IMG/VR virus record: IMGVR_UViG_3300031974_002361
Span: 1-29,458 of that record
Length of the DNA stretch: 29,458 nucleotides
DNA from: a virus
Strand: one strand, 5' to 3'
Part shown: one piece after another, positions 8,201 through 14,080 of the stretch
Numbering within the stretch: position 1 is the first letter of the stretch
Layout of the letters: each line of letters begins with the position of its first letter
Program-made: the position numbers and the translations under genes
The notes under the pieces: model-generated
The model's database searches: none
What the model was told of the DNA's origin: nothing
The model's input: the letters and a program-made list of their open reading frames with translations, nothing else

Positions 8201-8583
8201 GCAGTTGTAGCTGTTGCACTTGCATTCAGTGCAGCTAAGTCAATGTCTGCACGTACAACATATGCTCTGTTGCTTACACCCAAATATGAGTATGCCGCTT
8301 GCAAACCATATTCGTTCTGCTCTCCGCCGTGGATTGGATTGTTATTATTATCTACATAAAATGTCGGATCACCAAATGTATCTACTAGTTCACGCTGAGA
8401 AGTAAGTAGGTATGGTCTTCCGGCATTTGCTTTTGTGGTACCCGGAGCAATTCCTGTTCCTGCACCATTTAGTTTATTTTCGCCAGTAGCGACAAATATA
8501 ATAGGTACTGTACCTGGTTCAGCCGGAGTATAGAAACTCTCGTCAATTACCTGGACATCTACACCTGGTGATACTAATGCCAT
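5290..8583 (-). CDS. 18: Tail sheath protein gp18 with large inserted domains
   Basis: 1097 residues, against about 659 in T4. The sheath contracts to drive the tube into the cell. Residues 1-115 are the N-terminal sheath domain (MALVSPGVDVQVIDESF through AYSYLGVSNRAYVVRADID). Residues about 722-1097 are the conserved core and C-terminal domain (YPKGMLLWNLRRSGFNVKRF; NPITFLTGAGLVVFGQKT; the ending NELYVDIAIEPVKAVEF). Between them about 590 residues are inserted: two modules with a TAxxxAxxxNxA helix and paired strands (about 250-330 and 460-535), plus several short W-rich hairpins (about 131-153, 358-388, 586-614, 643-672). Insertions here should face outward on the assembled sheath. The ATG has AGGAGA about 9 nt upstream. 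The insert is Thr/Ala/Gly-rich with near-periodic codons. Sheath identity is firm. Confidence 0.95.
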   Translation of the reverse strand: MALVSPGVDVQVIDESFYTPAEPGTVPIIFVATGENKLNGAGTGIAPGTTKANAGRPYLLTSQRELVDTFGDPTFYVDNNNNPIHGGEQNEYGLQAAYSYLGVSNRAYVVRADIDLAALNASATATTANPADGTYWLDTANSRYGIFEWDGSAVSLTNTTGQSFTNKTPIVITDSTKVVGGGDYTPKASVGAVGDYALVVLTTVPTLYYKSPGNGLIAAGTWVTVGSADWKASWASVTGTADVSGTPFTPGDTLTVNETDGTTLIATFPLTANTAAQFAADFNTALAGTGIRCNVENNRVVFYNDGSSHDGFEFAGTGSVLTAAGLTGAVDYVAPKLQASAHTSVPAYKTADENRPSGSIWIKTTTPNAGANWSVKVWNADTELWDTSSAPIYASNHAAIYNMDLSGAGANLATTDLYVQTNTTENATNLADFTIFKRNAAGATTITSAAITASTFVAGDGSFTISESTKGSAAMSTPVTVAFTATGATTDADDLAGAINAAGLANVSASVIAGNKVVVTHATGGEIRIVDTNTRFVSAFPAWDYSDSSGTANLYDDPTGAANSYVASLWKELTYTASDEAPTALAADGALWYSSVIDEIDIMVHNGDEWKGYANEYPDTDPEGPIVSASEPETQSGGAALVTGDIWVSTADLENFPTIYKYNATLSTWVEIDKTDQTTENGVIFADARYNTAGANSGTAGDIADLLVSDYLDPDAPDPALYPKGMLLWNLRRSGFNVKRFERNYIDLAAENGRGSDDGNSMAAYYPHRWVTESANEVDGSGSFGRKAQRKVVVQKLQALLNENQDIRDDESRIFNLIATPGYPELIGEMITLNYDRGLTAFVIGDSPMRLTSDATSLNEWATNVNTVVEDNDNGLVSRDEYLGVYYPSGFTSDNSGNNIVVPSSHMVLRTFALNDQVAYPWFAPAGTRRGGVTNATSTGYINGEGEFVATALNEGVRDTLYSNNVNPITFLTGAGLVVFGQKTRARNASALDRINVARLVVFLRSQLNTLAKPYLFEPNDKITRDEIKQQVESLLVELVGLRALFDFLVVCDETNNTPARIDRNELYVDIAIEPVKAVEFIYIPLRIKNTGEIAGL

Positions 8584-8611
8584 TTTGTTGTTCTCCTAAA
8601 CAATGTTATTA

Positions 8612-8625
8612 TAGTATTATTTAGC
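8612..8625 (-). promoter_or_regulatory. Late promoter element for gp18
   Basis: The minus strand reads GCTAAATAATACTA, with TAAATA at 8618-8623. It is 34 nt before the sheath ATG and leaves the AGGAGA ribosome site in the predicted leader. It lies in the 77-nt gap after the kinase gene, in which no other element is evident. Confidence 0.6.
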
Positions 8626-8660
8626 AGATCTAGGGTAAAATAGCGGTTTTGAGGGGTTAT

Positions 8661-9164
8661 CTACGTATTTAATTGCCCTTTATACAGTTCATCGACCCAA
8701 AACTCTAAGTCGTTGAGTGTACCATTATTGTCAATATAAAAGTCGGCCATGTAAGGTTCTAGTGTCATACTATCTGTAGATTCTTTAGGCAAGTAGTCAC
8801 TTCTGTCAACCCAAATAGCATAATCAAAAACATTTATGTTACGCATAGCAAAGTATTCACGCTTGTTTCGTAGTCCACAATAAATGTCATGTTCTGCAAA
8901 AATAGCTCTTCCTAATGTAGCAGCATCATGTGCATTCATATCACTTATAGCATTGTACCATTCAGTTCTATGGTTATGTCTGTCCGCATAACATTCTTCT
9001 TCACTGTCGTAATTGTATTTCTTTTTTAACAAATCATAGATAAACAATTTGGAGCAGAACGCACTGCTGCTTTCAAAACTATAGTTATATTTGTCTCTAA
9101 GAATTTCGCACACAGTGTCTTTACCGTGCCGTCCATGACCAATGACTAACAATTTTTTACGCAT
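8661..9164 (-). CDS. P-loop nucleotide kinase, deoxynucleoside monophosphate kinase-like
   Basis: 167 residues. The N-terminus is strand plus Walker A: LLVIGHGRHGKDT, with G9, G14, K15 and T17. FCSKLF (36-41), an RTEW helix (66-69) and an AIWVDRSDY strand-loop (116-124) fit the NMP-kinase layout. T4 gp1 and its marine relatives phosphorylate dNMPs for DNA synthesis, which is the best guess here. The family is diverse, and the substrate could also be another small molecule. It lies 11 nt downstream of the SGNH hydrolase gene, inside a structural operon. The ribosome site upstream of the ATG at 9162-9164 is poor. The Walker A call is firm, the substrate is inferred. Confidence 0.78.
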   Translation of the reverse strand: MRKKLLVIGHGRHGKDTVCEILRDKYNYSFESSSAFCSKLFIYDLLKKKYNYDSEEECYADRHNHRTEWYNAISDMNAHDAATLGRAIFAEHDIYCGLRNKREYFAMRNINVFDYAIWVDRSDYLPKESTDSMTLEPYMADFYIDNNGTLNDLEFWVDELYKGQLNT

Positions 9165-9175
9165 AATTCAATATA

Positions 9176-9994
9176 CTATATTATTTTGTTTTTGTCAATA
9201 ATATATTTAGAAAATAATTCTGCCCATTTTTCTTGTGCTGCTTCTAACGGATGATCTGATTCTTTCCCGCATTTATAATTATTTTTCTTTGCCCAATCGT
9301 AAAATCCTAAATTTTCCTCAGTATGCACAATATTGTATAAATCTAATCGTTGTTTCATATCTTCAAAGAAAATATTAGGATAATGATGTTTTAGACTTAG
9401 TAAGTCATTAAAAGCGCATGTATAATAAAATTTAACGTTATTTGATTTTAGCCAACTTGTAAGATATTCTAATTGTTGTAAAGGATAATATATATGATTA
9501 TCGGCAGTAGCACGTCTAGTATAAAATTCTAGTATTGTGCGTGTGAGATACTCATCTGATATAAACTGTCTACGTGCTAATGATTCTTTTTTTGACCACA
9601 TCCTAGTTTGTCCGTCACCATCAGAAGGCAGTGAGGTCCAGAATCTATATTCGTGATCCTGTTCTGTAGAGATATCGTTTATTACAGGATATTCTCTACG
9701 TAAAATACTTGTCCACATTATCAATACAACTATGTCTTCGGCTTTGTATGATTTTAACATTTTGTTAGTTTGATAAATTATTCGTCTTACACATGAGCCG
9801 TAACCTGTGCCAGGTATTGCTGTGTTATCTACAGTAGCGTTTTTAAATAATTTTTTTTGTACCCAGTTAGCCCAAGTAAAGTTACTGCGAGGTTTTAAAA
9901 TTCCTACTGTAGGTCGTGAAGCATCCCAATCTGCTAATTCAGATCCTGCTGTAAAACTACATCCTCCGGCAATAATTTTTTTTATGTTATCCAA
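9176..9994 (-). CDS. SGNH/GDSL-type hydrolase-like protein
   Basis: 272 residues with SGNH blocks: block I GGCSFTAGSE with putative nucleophile S13, a Gly-containing NTAIPGTGYGS (57-67) for the oxyanion hole, and a C-terminal SDHPLEAAQEKWAEL with D247-H248 as the likely remaining triad residues. SGNH enzymes are esterases, lipases or carbohydrate acetyl-esterases; phage versions may deacetylate surface glycans or virion sugars, but no substrate can be assigned. The likeliest start is a TTG (9992-9994) that overlaps the end of gp13 by 8 nt, with GGA about 7 nt upstream. No in-frame ATG precedes the catalytic Ser, so a non-ATG start seems required. Confidence 0.75.
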   Translation of the reverse strand: MDNIKKIIAGGCSFTAGSELADWDASRPTVGILKPRSNFTWANWVQKKLFKNATVDNTAIPGTGYGSCVRRIIYQTNKMLKSYKAEDIVVLIMWTSILRREYPVINDISTEQDHEYRFWTSLPSDGDGQTRMWSKKESLARRQFISDEYLTRTILEFYTRRATADNHIYYPLQQLEYLTSWLKSNNVKFYYTCAFNDLLSLKHHYPNIFFEDMKQRLDLYNIVHTEENLGFYDWAKKNNYKCGKESDHPLEAAQEKWAELFSKYIIDKNKII

Positions 9995-10754
9995 TCAAGA
10001 ATCCGTAACCTGTGCCGCCTGCAACTGCCATTGCTAGATCTTGTTCTAGTTTTTCCATTTCTTGCTGTGCTTCAGCTTTGAGTGCATCGCCATTTAACGA
10101 TGTTCCGCCCCCGGGTCCGGCAATAGTAGCAAATTTACTACGTGCCTCTCCTAGCATGTATTTACAACTTGCTAGTGTGTAATCTTTAATCCACTGTGCT
10201 GCTTTATAATCTTTTAGCAATTGCATGTCTGGACGATAATTGTAGCAGTACAATAATGCTTCTTCTTCTGCTCTTGGACGTTGAAGTATAGTCAATTTGC
10301 TAGTTGTTGGGTTCCATTTAAATTCGATAAATGAACCAAACATACGTCCTACTAATTCTTGCTGTTGTGCAAAGAAATCATAAGTTGCAAGCCCACCAAT
10401 ACCTGAACCAGCTAACAAATAGGTATTTGTATATGCCAGGTTAAATGGTTCAAACAAACTGCCGCCATCTGCGCTGCCGCCTAGTCTGCTACCAACGCTT
10501 CGCCTATAAATTTTTCTTACCTCAATAATTTCTTGTGGTAATTCATACACATTCTGGTCTTGGTTAAATTTAATAGTAACATAACTTTCTTCAACACTGT
10601 TTTCACTACGCTGCCTATACTTTGTTAAAGCCTTTGTAAGTGCAGTTTCGTAGTGCATTGGGTCTAGTTCAACGTCAACCATTCCTCCACCGAGAAATGC
10701 ATTCACATAATCAAATATTTGTTGTTTTTGTGTTGTAAGGTTACTGTCTGCCAT
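9987..10754 (-). CDS. 13: Neck protein gp13
   Basis: 255 residues from the ATG at 10752-10754, which has GGAG 6 nt upstream; a TTG four codons earlier overlaps that ribosome site and is rejected. T4 gp13 (about 309 residues) and gp14 form the neck that closes the packaged head and lets the tail attach. Recognisable stretches: DYVNAFLGGGMVDVELDP (residues about 14-31), the VTIKFNQDQNVYELP and EVRKIYRR strands, a central FIEFKWNPTTSKLTILQRP, and an AQWIKDYTLASCKYMLGEAR helix near 185-205. It diverges from gp14 across a 35-nt gap holding a symmetric promoter. In T4, genes 13, 14 and 15 run the same way, so the arrangement here is rearranged. Confidence 0.88.
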   Translation of the reverse strand: MADSNLTTQKQQIFDYVNAFLGGGMVDVELDPMHYETALTKALTKYRQRSENSVEESYVTIKFNQDQNVYELPQEIIEVRKIYRRSVGSRLGGSADGGSLFEPFNLAYTNTYLLAGSGIGGLATYDFFAQQQELVGRMFGSFIEFKWNPTTSKLTILQRPRAEEEALLYCYNYRPDMQLLKDYKAAQWIKDYTLASCKYMLGEARSKFATIAGPGGGTSLNGDALKAEAQQEMEKLEQDLAMAVAGGTGYGFLIG

Positions 10755-10769
10755 CTTGTTCTCCAATTG

Positions 10770-10784
10770 TATTTATGCTAAATA
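10770..10784. promoter_or_regulatory. Symmetric divergent late promoter between gp13 and gp14
   Basis: TATTTATGCTAAATA is two TAAATA boxes back to back in opposite orientations, separated by TGC. The minus-strand copy (10770-10775) points to gp13 (ATG 10754); the plus-strand copy (10779-10784) points to gp14 (ATG 10790). The arms are perfect 6-bp inverted repeats. Both TAAATA cores sit at plausible distances from their genes. Confidence 0.65.
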
Positions 10785-10789
10785 TACAT

Positions 10790-11944
10790 ATGCCACGTTT
10801 GAGTTTATATAGGCCTGAAAGGTCACACGACTACGATTTCTTAGACAAAATGATCTATGAACAATTCACTGTAGGTGGAACCGACTTGTTGATACACAAG
10901 TACTTAGGTCCTAAATCTGTAAGTGCAGATGATGCTACACCAGAACAACCAGCATATGATGTGGTTGCAGAAACAAATATACAAGATTTATTATTTTTAG
11001 AAAATAGAGATAGAAAATACGACGAAGATATCTATACAGTAAGAGCACATTACAATGTACAAGACCAAGACTTTGATCTAAGTCAGTTTGGTTTATTTTT
11101 ACAAAATGACACATTGTTTATGACAATGCATATAAATGCAAGTGTTAAAACATTAGGTAGAAAAATCATGCCCGGTGATGTTTTTGAACTTCCGCATTTA
11201 GTAGATGAATATGCAGCTAATGATTTTAGTGTAGTGCTAAAACGTTTTTATGTTGTAGATGAAGTAACTAGGGCAGCAGAAGGATTTAGCCAAACTTGGT
11301 ATCCTCATTTGTATAGAGTGCGTGTAAAACAAATTATGGATTCACAAGAATACAAAGACATTTTGGATCTACCCGCAGATGATGAAGCAGGAAATACTTT
11401 ACGTGATGTTCTAAGTACATATGAAAAAGAAATGCAAATCAATGACGCTGTTATTGCTCAAGCAGAAGAATATGCAAATCAAAGCGGGTATAGTACAATC
11501 CAATTTTATACATTGAGTGTAAAAGAAAACGGCGAAGTTGCAATTGTAAGCACTGATTATCAAGACCTATTAGTGGACGGTACTATTACCAGTGACACAG
11601 TTTTTGTAACACCCGACGGTAACGGATATCAAGGTTATCTAGTAGGTGATGGTATACCGCCTAATGGTGCGCCGTTTAGTCAAGGTACTGGATTTCCTTC
11701 AGGTGCCGATGTTGGTGCTTATTTTTTAAGAACCGACTTGCTGCCAAACAGACTGTTTAGATATGATGGCAACAGCTGGAAGAAAATAGAAGATGCTGTA
11801 AGAACAACTATGACAAATGATGATACTAGAGATACTCTAAAAGGAACATTTATCAATAACACTACTGTAAATACAATCGGTGGCGAAGAAGTTGTTGAAA
11901 GACAAGCACTAAGCAAAGCACTAAGAGCAAAGGCAAGTAACTAA
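10790..11944 (+). CDS. 14: Neck protein gp14, C-terminally extended
   Basis: 384 residues from ATG 10790-10792, giving MPRLSLYRPE as in marine T4-like gp14 proteins as I recall them; an ATG five codons earlier (10775) lies inside the promoter dyad and is less likely. T4 gp14 (about 256 residues) joins the head to the tail with gp13. Conserved parts: DYDFLDKMIYEQFTVGGTDLLIHKYLGPK (about 14-42), ILFLENRDRKYDEDIYTVRAHYN-like strands, an IMPGDVFELPHLVDEYA segment and SQTWYPHLYRVRVKQIMDSQEY. Residues about 250-384 are an extension with a W-rich hairpin at 309-335 (GAYFLRTDL, then LFRYDGNSWKKIED) similar to those inserted in the sheath. There is no ribosome site, and the ATG begins 6 nt after TAAATA, so the mRNA may be leaderless. 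Confidence 0.9.
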   Translation: MPRLSLYRPERSHDYDFLDKMIYEQFTVGGTDLLIHKYLGPKSVSADDATPEQPAYDVVAETNIQDLLFLENRDRKYDEDIYTVRAHYNVQDQDFDLSQFGLFLQNDTLFMTMHINASVKTLGRKIMPGDVFELPHLVDEYAANDFSVVLKRFYVVDEVTRAAEGFSQTWYPHLYRVRVKQIMDSQEYKDILDLPADDEAGNTLRDVLSTYEKEMQINDAVIAQAEEYANQSGYSTIQFYTLSVKENGEVAIVSTDYQDLLVDGTITSDTVFVTPDGNGYQGYLVGDGIPPNGAPFSQGTGFPSGADVGAYFLRTDLLPNRLFRYDGNSWKKIEDAVRTTMTNDDTRDTLKGTFINNTTVNTIGGEEVVERQALSKALRAKASN

Positions 11945-13632
11945 TGCAGTTTTTTTATGACGGACAAATACGTAGATATCTAACGCAAATTATTAGAGTG
12001 TTCAGCAACTTTAGTTACCAAGACGGCGATGGCGATCTTAAACGTGTGCCTTGTATGTACGGTGATATTACAAGACAAGTTGGCAGCATTATAAGAGAAA
12101 ACTCAGAAAACAAATTGCCAAGTGCTCCTCGTATTGGTGTTTACATTACAAGTTTACAAATGGATAGAGCAAGACTTAGTGATAGTAGTTTTGTCAGCAA
12201 AGTAAATTTACGTGAAAAAGAGTTTGATTCAAACACTAATAGTTATCTTGCTCAACAAGCAAAAGGATACACAGTAGAAAGATTACATCCTACACCTTAC
12301 ACGTTGGCTATAAATATCGATGTTTGGAGTACTAGTACTGATCAAAAATTACAAATATTAGAACAAATCTTTATGCTGTTCAATCCAGATTTAGAATTCC
12401 AAACAACTGACAATTATGTTGACTGGACAAGTTTAACAACACTGTATTTGGAAGATATAAATTTTAGTAGTAGAAGTATACCAGTAGGAACACAAGATGA
12501 TATTGATGTTGCAACTATAGGGTTTACTGCACCTATATACATTTCACCTCCTACCAAAGTTAAAAAACTTGGTATTATTACAGATATTATTACAAGTATT
12601 TTCAATCAAGAAAACGGTACAATTAGTTTAGAAGGATTTAATCCTCCAACGGATACTGATCAAGGTGCAGCAAGTGGAACTACAGTATTACCAGATGGAA
12701 CTATTGTTTCGCAAGGCACAGCAGGCATTGGTTTAAATGGTAGACTAGACAACGAAAATCCATTAGTAACAAGTTATAGAAATTTTGATATTATTGTACA
12801 AGAAGAAACTGCACAACTTGCATTGAATAGAAAATTGCGTGTAGGAGAAATAAGTTGGCTGAATATTTTAGAAGCAGAACTTCCTGCAAGATATCAGCCT
12901 GGTATAAGTCAAATAAGAATTCGCAGAGCAGAATTAAATTCAGAAATTGTAGGAACATTTACTATTAGAAACGGCGATGCATTTATTATGGATATAGATT
13001 GGGATGCAGATACATTGCCAAGTAACACGCTGATTGAAGGTCCGACAAAAACTGATGGGTCAGTTGATTATATTGTAAATCCTATTGAGTTCAATCCTAG
13101 CTCTGTCAAAACAGTAGGTACTCGTATATTATTACTAGGTCCTTTAGGTTATAGAGTAGACAGAAACTTTATAGCAACTTATAGTGATAACAAAATTCAC
13201 ACAGATATAGACTTCTTTATTTTAACAAGTTCATTAGGTGCTCGCATAGGTGAGCAAACAGTTACTGGCTTTAATGTTTATGTAAATGGAATTGAAGTTT
13301 CTGCTACAGGGTCAAATGTAAATGATAAATTTTTAATTACATTAGATGTGCCATACAATGCTGACGATAGTGTGCAGTATGTTTTAAATCTCAACGAAGA
13401 CGGTGCAGCGGCATGGAAGAATGCTGACAATAGTGATTTTGTTGCTGATGCAAACGACATTGTAGAATGGGACGGATCCAAGTGGCATATAATTTGGGAC
13501 GGTAGTACTAAAAACGATACTACGTATGTTACAAACATTACAACAGGACAGCAATACTATTGGAACGATTATTATTGGCAAACTGCTATAGATGGTTATT
13601 ATCCAAGAGGTACCTGGACTATTACTTTATAA
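11944..13632 (+). CDS. 15: Tail completion/sheath stabiliser gp15, C-terminally extended
   Basis: 562 residues, about twice T4 gp15 (272). gp15 forms the ring that ends the tail and links tube and sheath to the neck. Residues 1-225 carry the family core: MQFFYDGQIRRYLTQIIRVFSNF, YGDITRQVGSIIREN, PSAPRIGVYITSLQMDR, RLHPTPYTLAINIDVWSTST, and the IGFTAPIYISPPTKVKKLG close. Residues 226-562 are additional beta-rich sequence; near residues 505-556 are W-rich hairpins (VEWDGSKWHIIWDG, then YYWNDYYWQTAIDG) like those in gp14 and gp18. The ATG overlaps the gp14 stop by 1 nt (TAATG). The extension may decorate the neck. Confidence 0.87.
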   Translation: MQFFYDGQIRRYLTQIIRVFSNFSYQDGDGDLKRVPCMYGDITRQVGSIIRENSENKLPSAPRIGVYITSLQMDRARLSDSSFVSKVNLREKEFDSNTNSYLAQQAKGYTVERLHPTPYTLAINIDVWSTSTDQKLQILEQIFMLFNPDLEFQTTDNYVDWTSLTTLYLEDINFSSRSIPVGTQDDIDVATIGFTAPIYISPPTKVKKLGIITDIITSIFNQENGTISLEGFNPPTDTDQGAASGTTVLPDGTIVSQGTAGIGLNGRLDNENPLVTSYRNFDIIVQEETAQLALNRKLRVGEISWLNILEAELPARYQPGISQIRIRRAELNSEIVGTFTIRNGDAFIMDIDWDADTLPSNTLIEGPTKTDGSVDYIVNPIEFNPSSVKTVGTRILLLGPLGYRVDRNFIATYSDNKIHTDIDFFILTSSLGARIGEQTVTGFNVYVNGIEVSATGSNVNDKFLITLDVPYNADDSVQYVLNLNEDGAAAWKNADNSDFVADANDIVEWDGSKWHIIWDGSTKNDTTYVTNITTGQQYYWNDYYWQTAIDGYYPRGTWTITL

Positions 13633-13645
13633 GATAATTATTTTT

Positions 13646-14080
13646 ATGAACAAGATTATATGCAGTGGAGCATTGTTCTATTCACTTGAAACAAAAAGAT
13701 TTTTATTTCTGCATAGAACACAAAGTAAAGCAAAAAACTTATGGGGATTAGTTGGAGGTACTAATGAGGGCAAAGAAACTCCATGGGAAGGCCTACAAAG
13801 AGAAATAGAAGAAGAAATTGGGTTCTTACCTGAAATTAAAAAAACAATACCATTAGAAACATTTGTAAGTAATGATGAACATTTCCATTTCCATACGTAC
13901 CTTTGTGTAATAGACAAAGAATTTATGCCTAAATTAAATAGCGAACACAATGGATATTCTTGGGTAAGTTTTGGTGCTTGGCCAAAACCGTTGCATCATG
14001 GATTACAAAATACTCTAAGAAGTAAAATAAATCAAAATAAATTAAAAACCATTTTACAAGTTATTGATATGATCGCTTAA
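13646..14080 (+). CDS. Nudix hydrolase
   Basis: 144 residues from the ATG at 13646-13648, just after the gp15 stop; an upstream in-frame start inside gp15 is possible but not needed. Residues 38-60 are an exact Nudix box (Gx5Ex7REUxEExGU): G38, E44, R52, E53, E56, E57 and G59 are all present, so the metal and pyrophosphate site is intact. The family cleaves nucleoside-diphosphate-linked compounds (oxidised dNTPs, NDP-sugars, ADP-ribose, capped RNA). The GT and repeat-protein genes sit opposite, and a sugar-nucleotide substrate would be one guess, but nothing in the sequence selects it. The ribosome site is weak. The last 20 nt overlap the 3' end of the minus-strand repeat-protein gene. Confidence 0.9.
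   Translation: MNKIICSGALFYSLETKRFLFLHRTQSKAKNLWGLVGGTNEGKETPWEGLQREIEEEIGFLPEIKKTIPLETFVSNDEHFHFHTYLCVIDKEFMPKLNSEHNGYSWVSFGAWPKPLHHGLQNTLRSKINQNKLKTILQVIDMIA

Noticed and set aside
10755-10766. Longer gp13 start at TTG 10766
   Set aside because: The TTG overlaps the GGAG that serves the ATG at 10754, so the ATG start is better supported.
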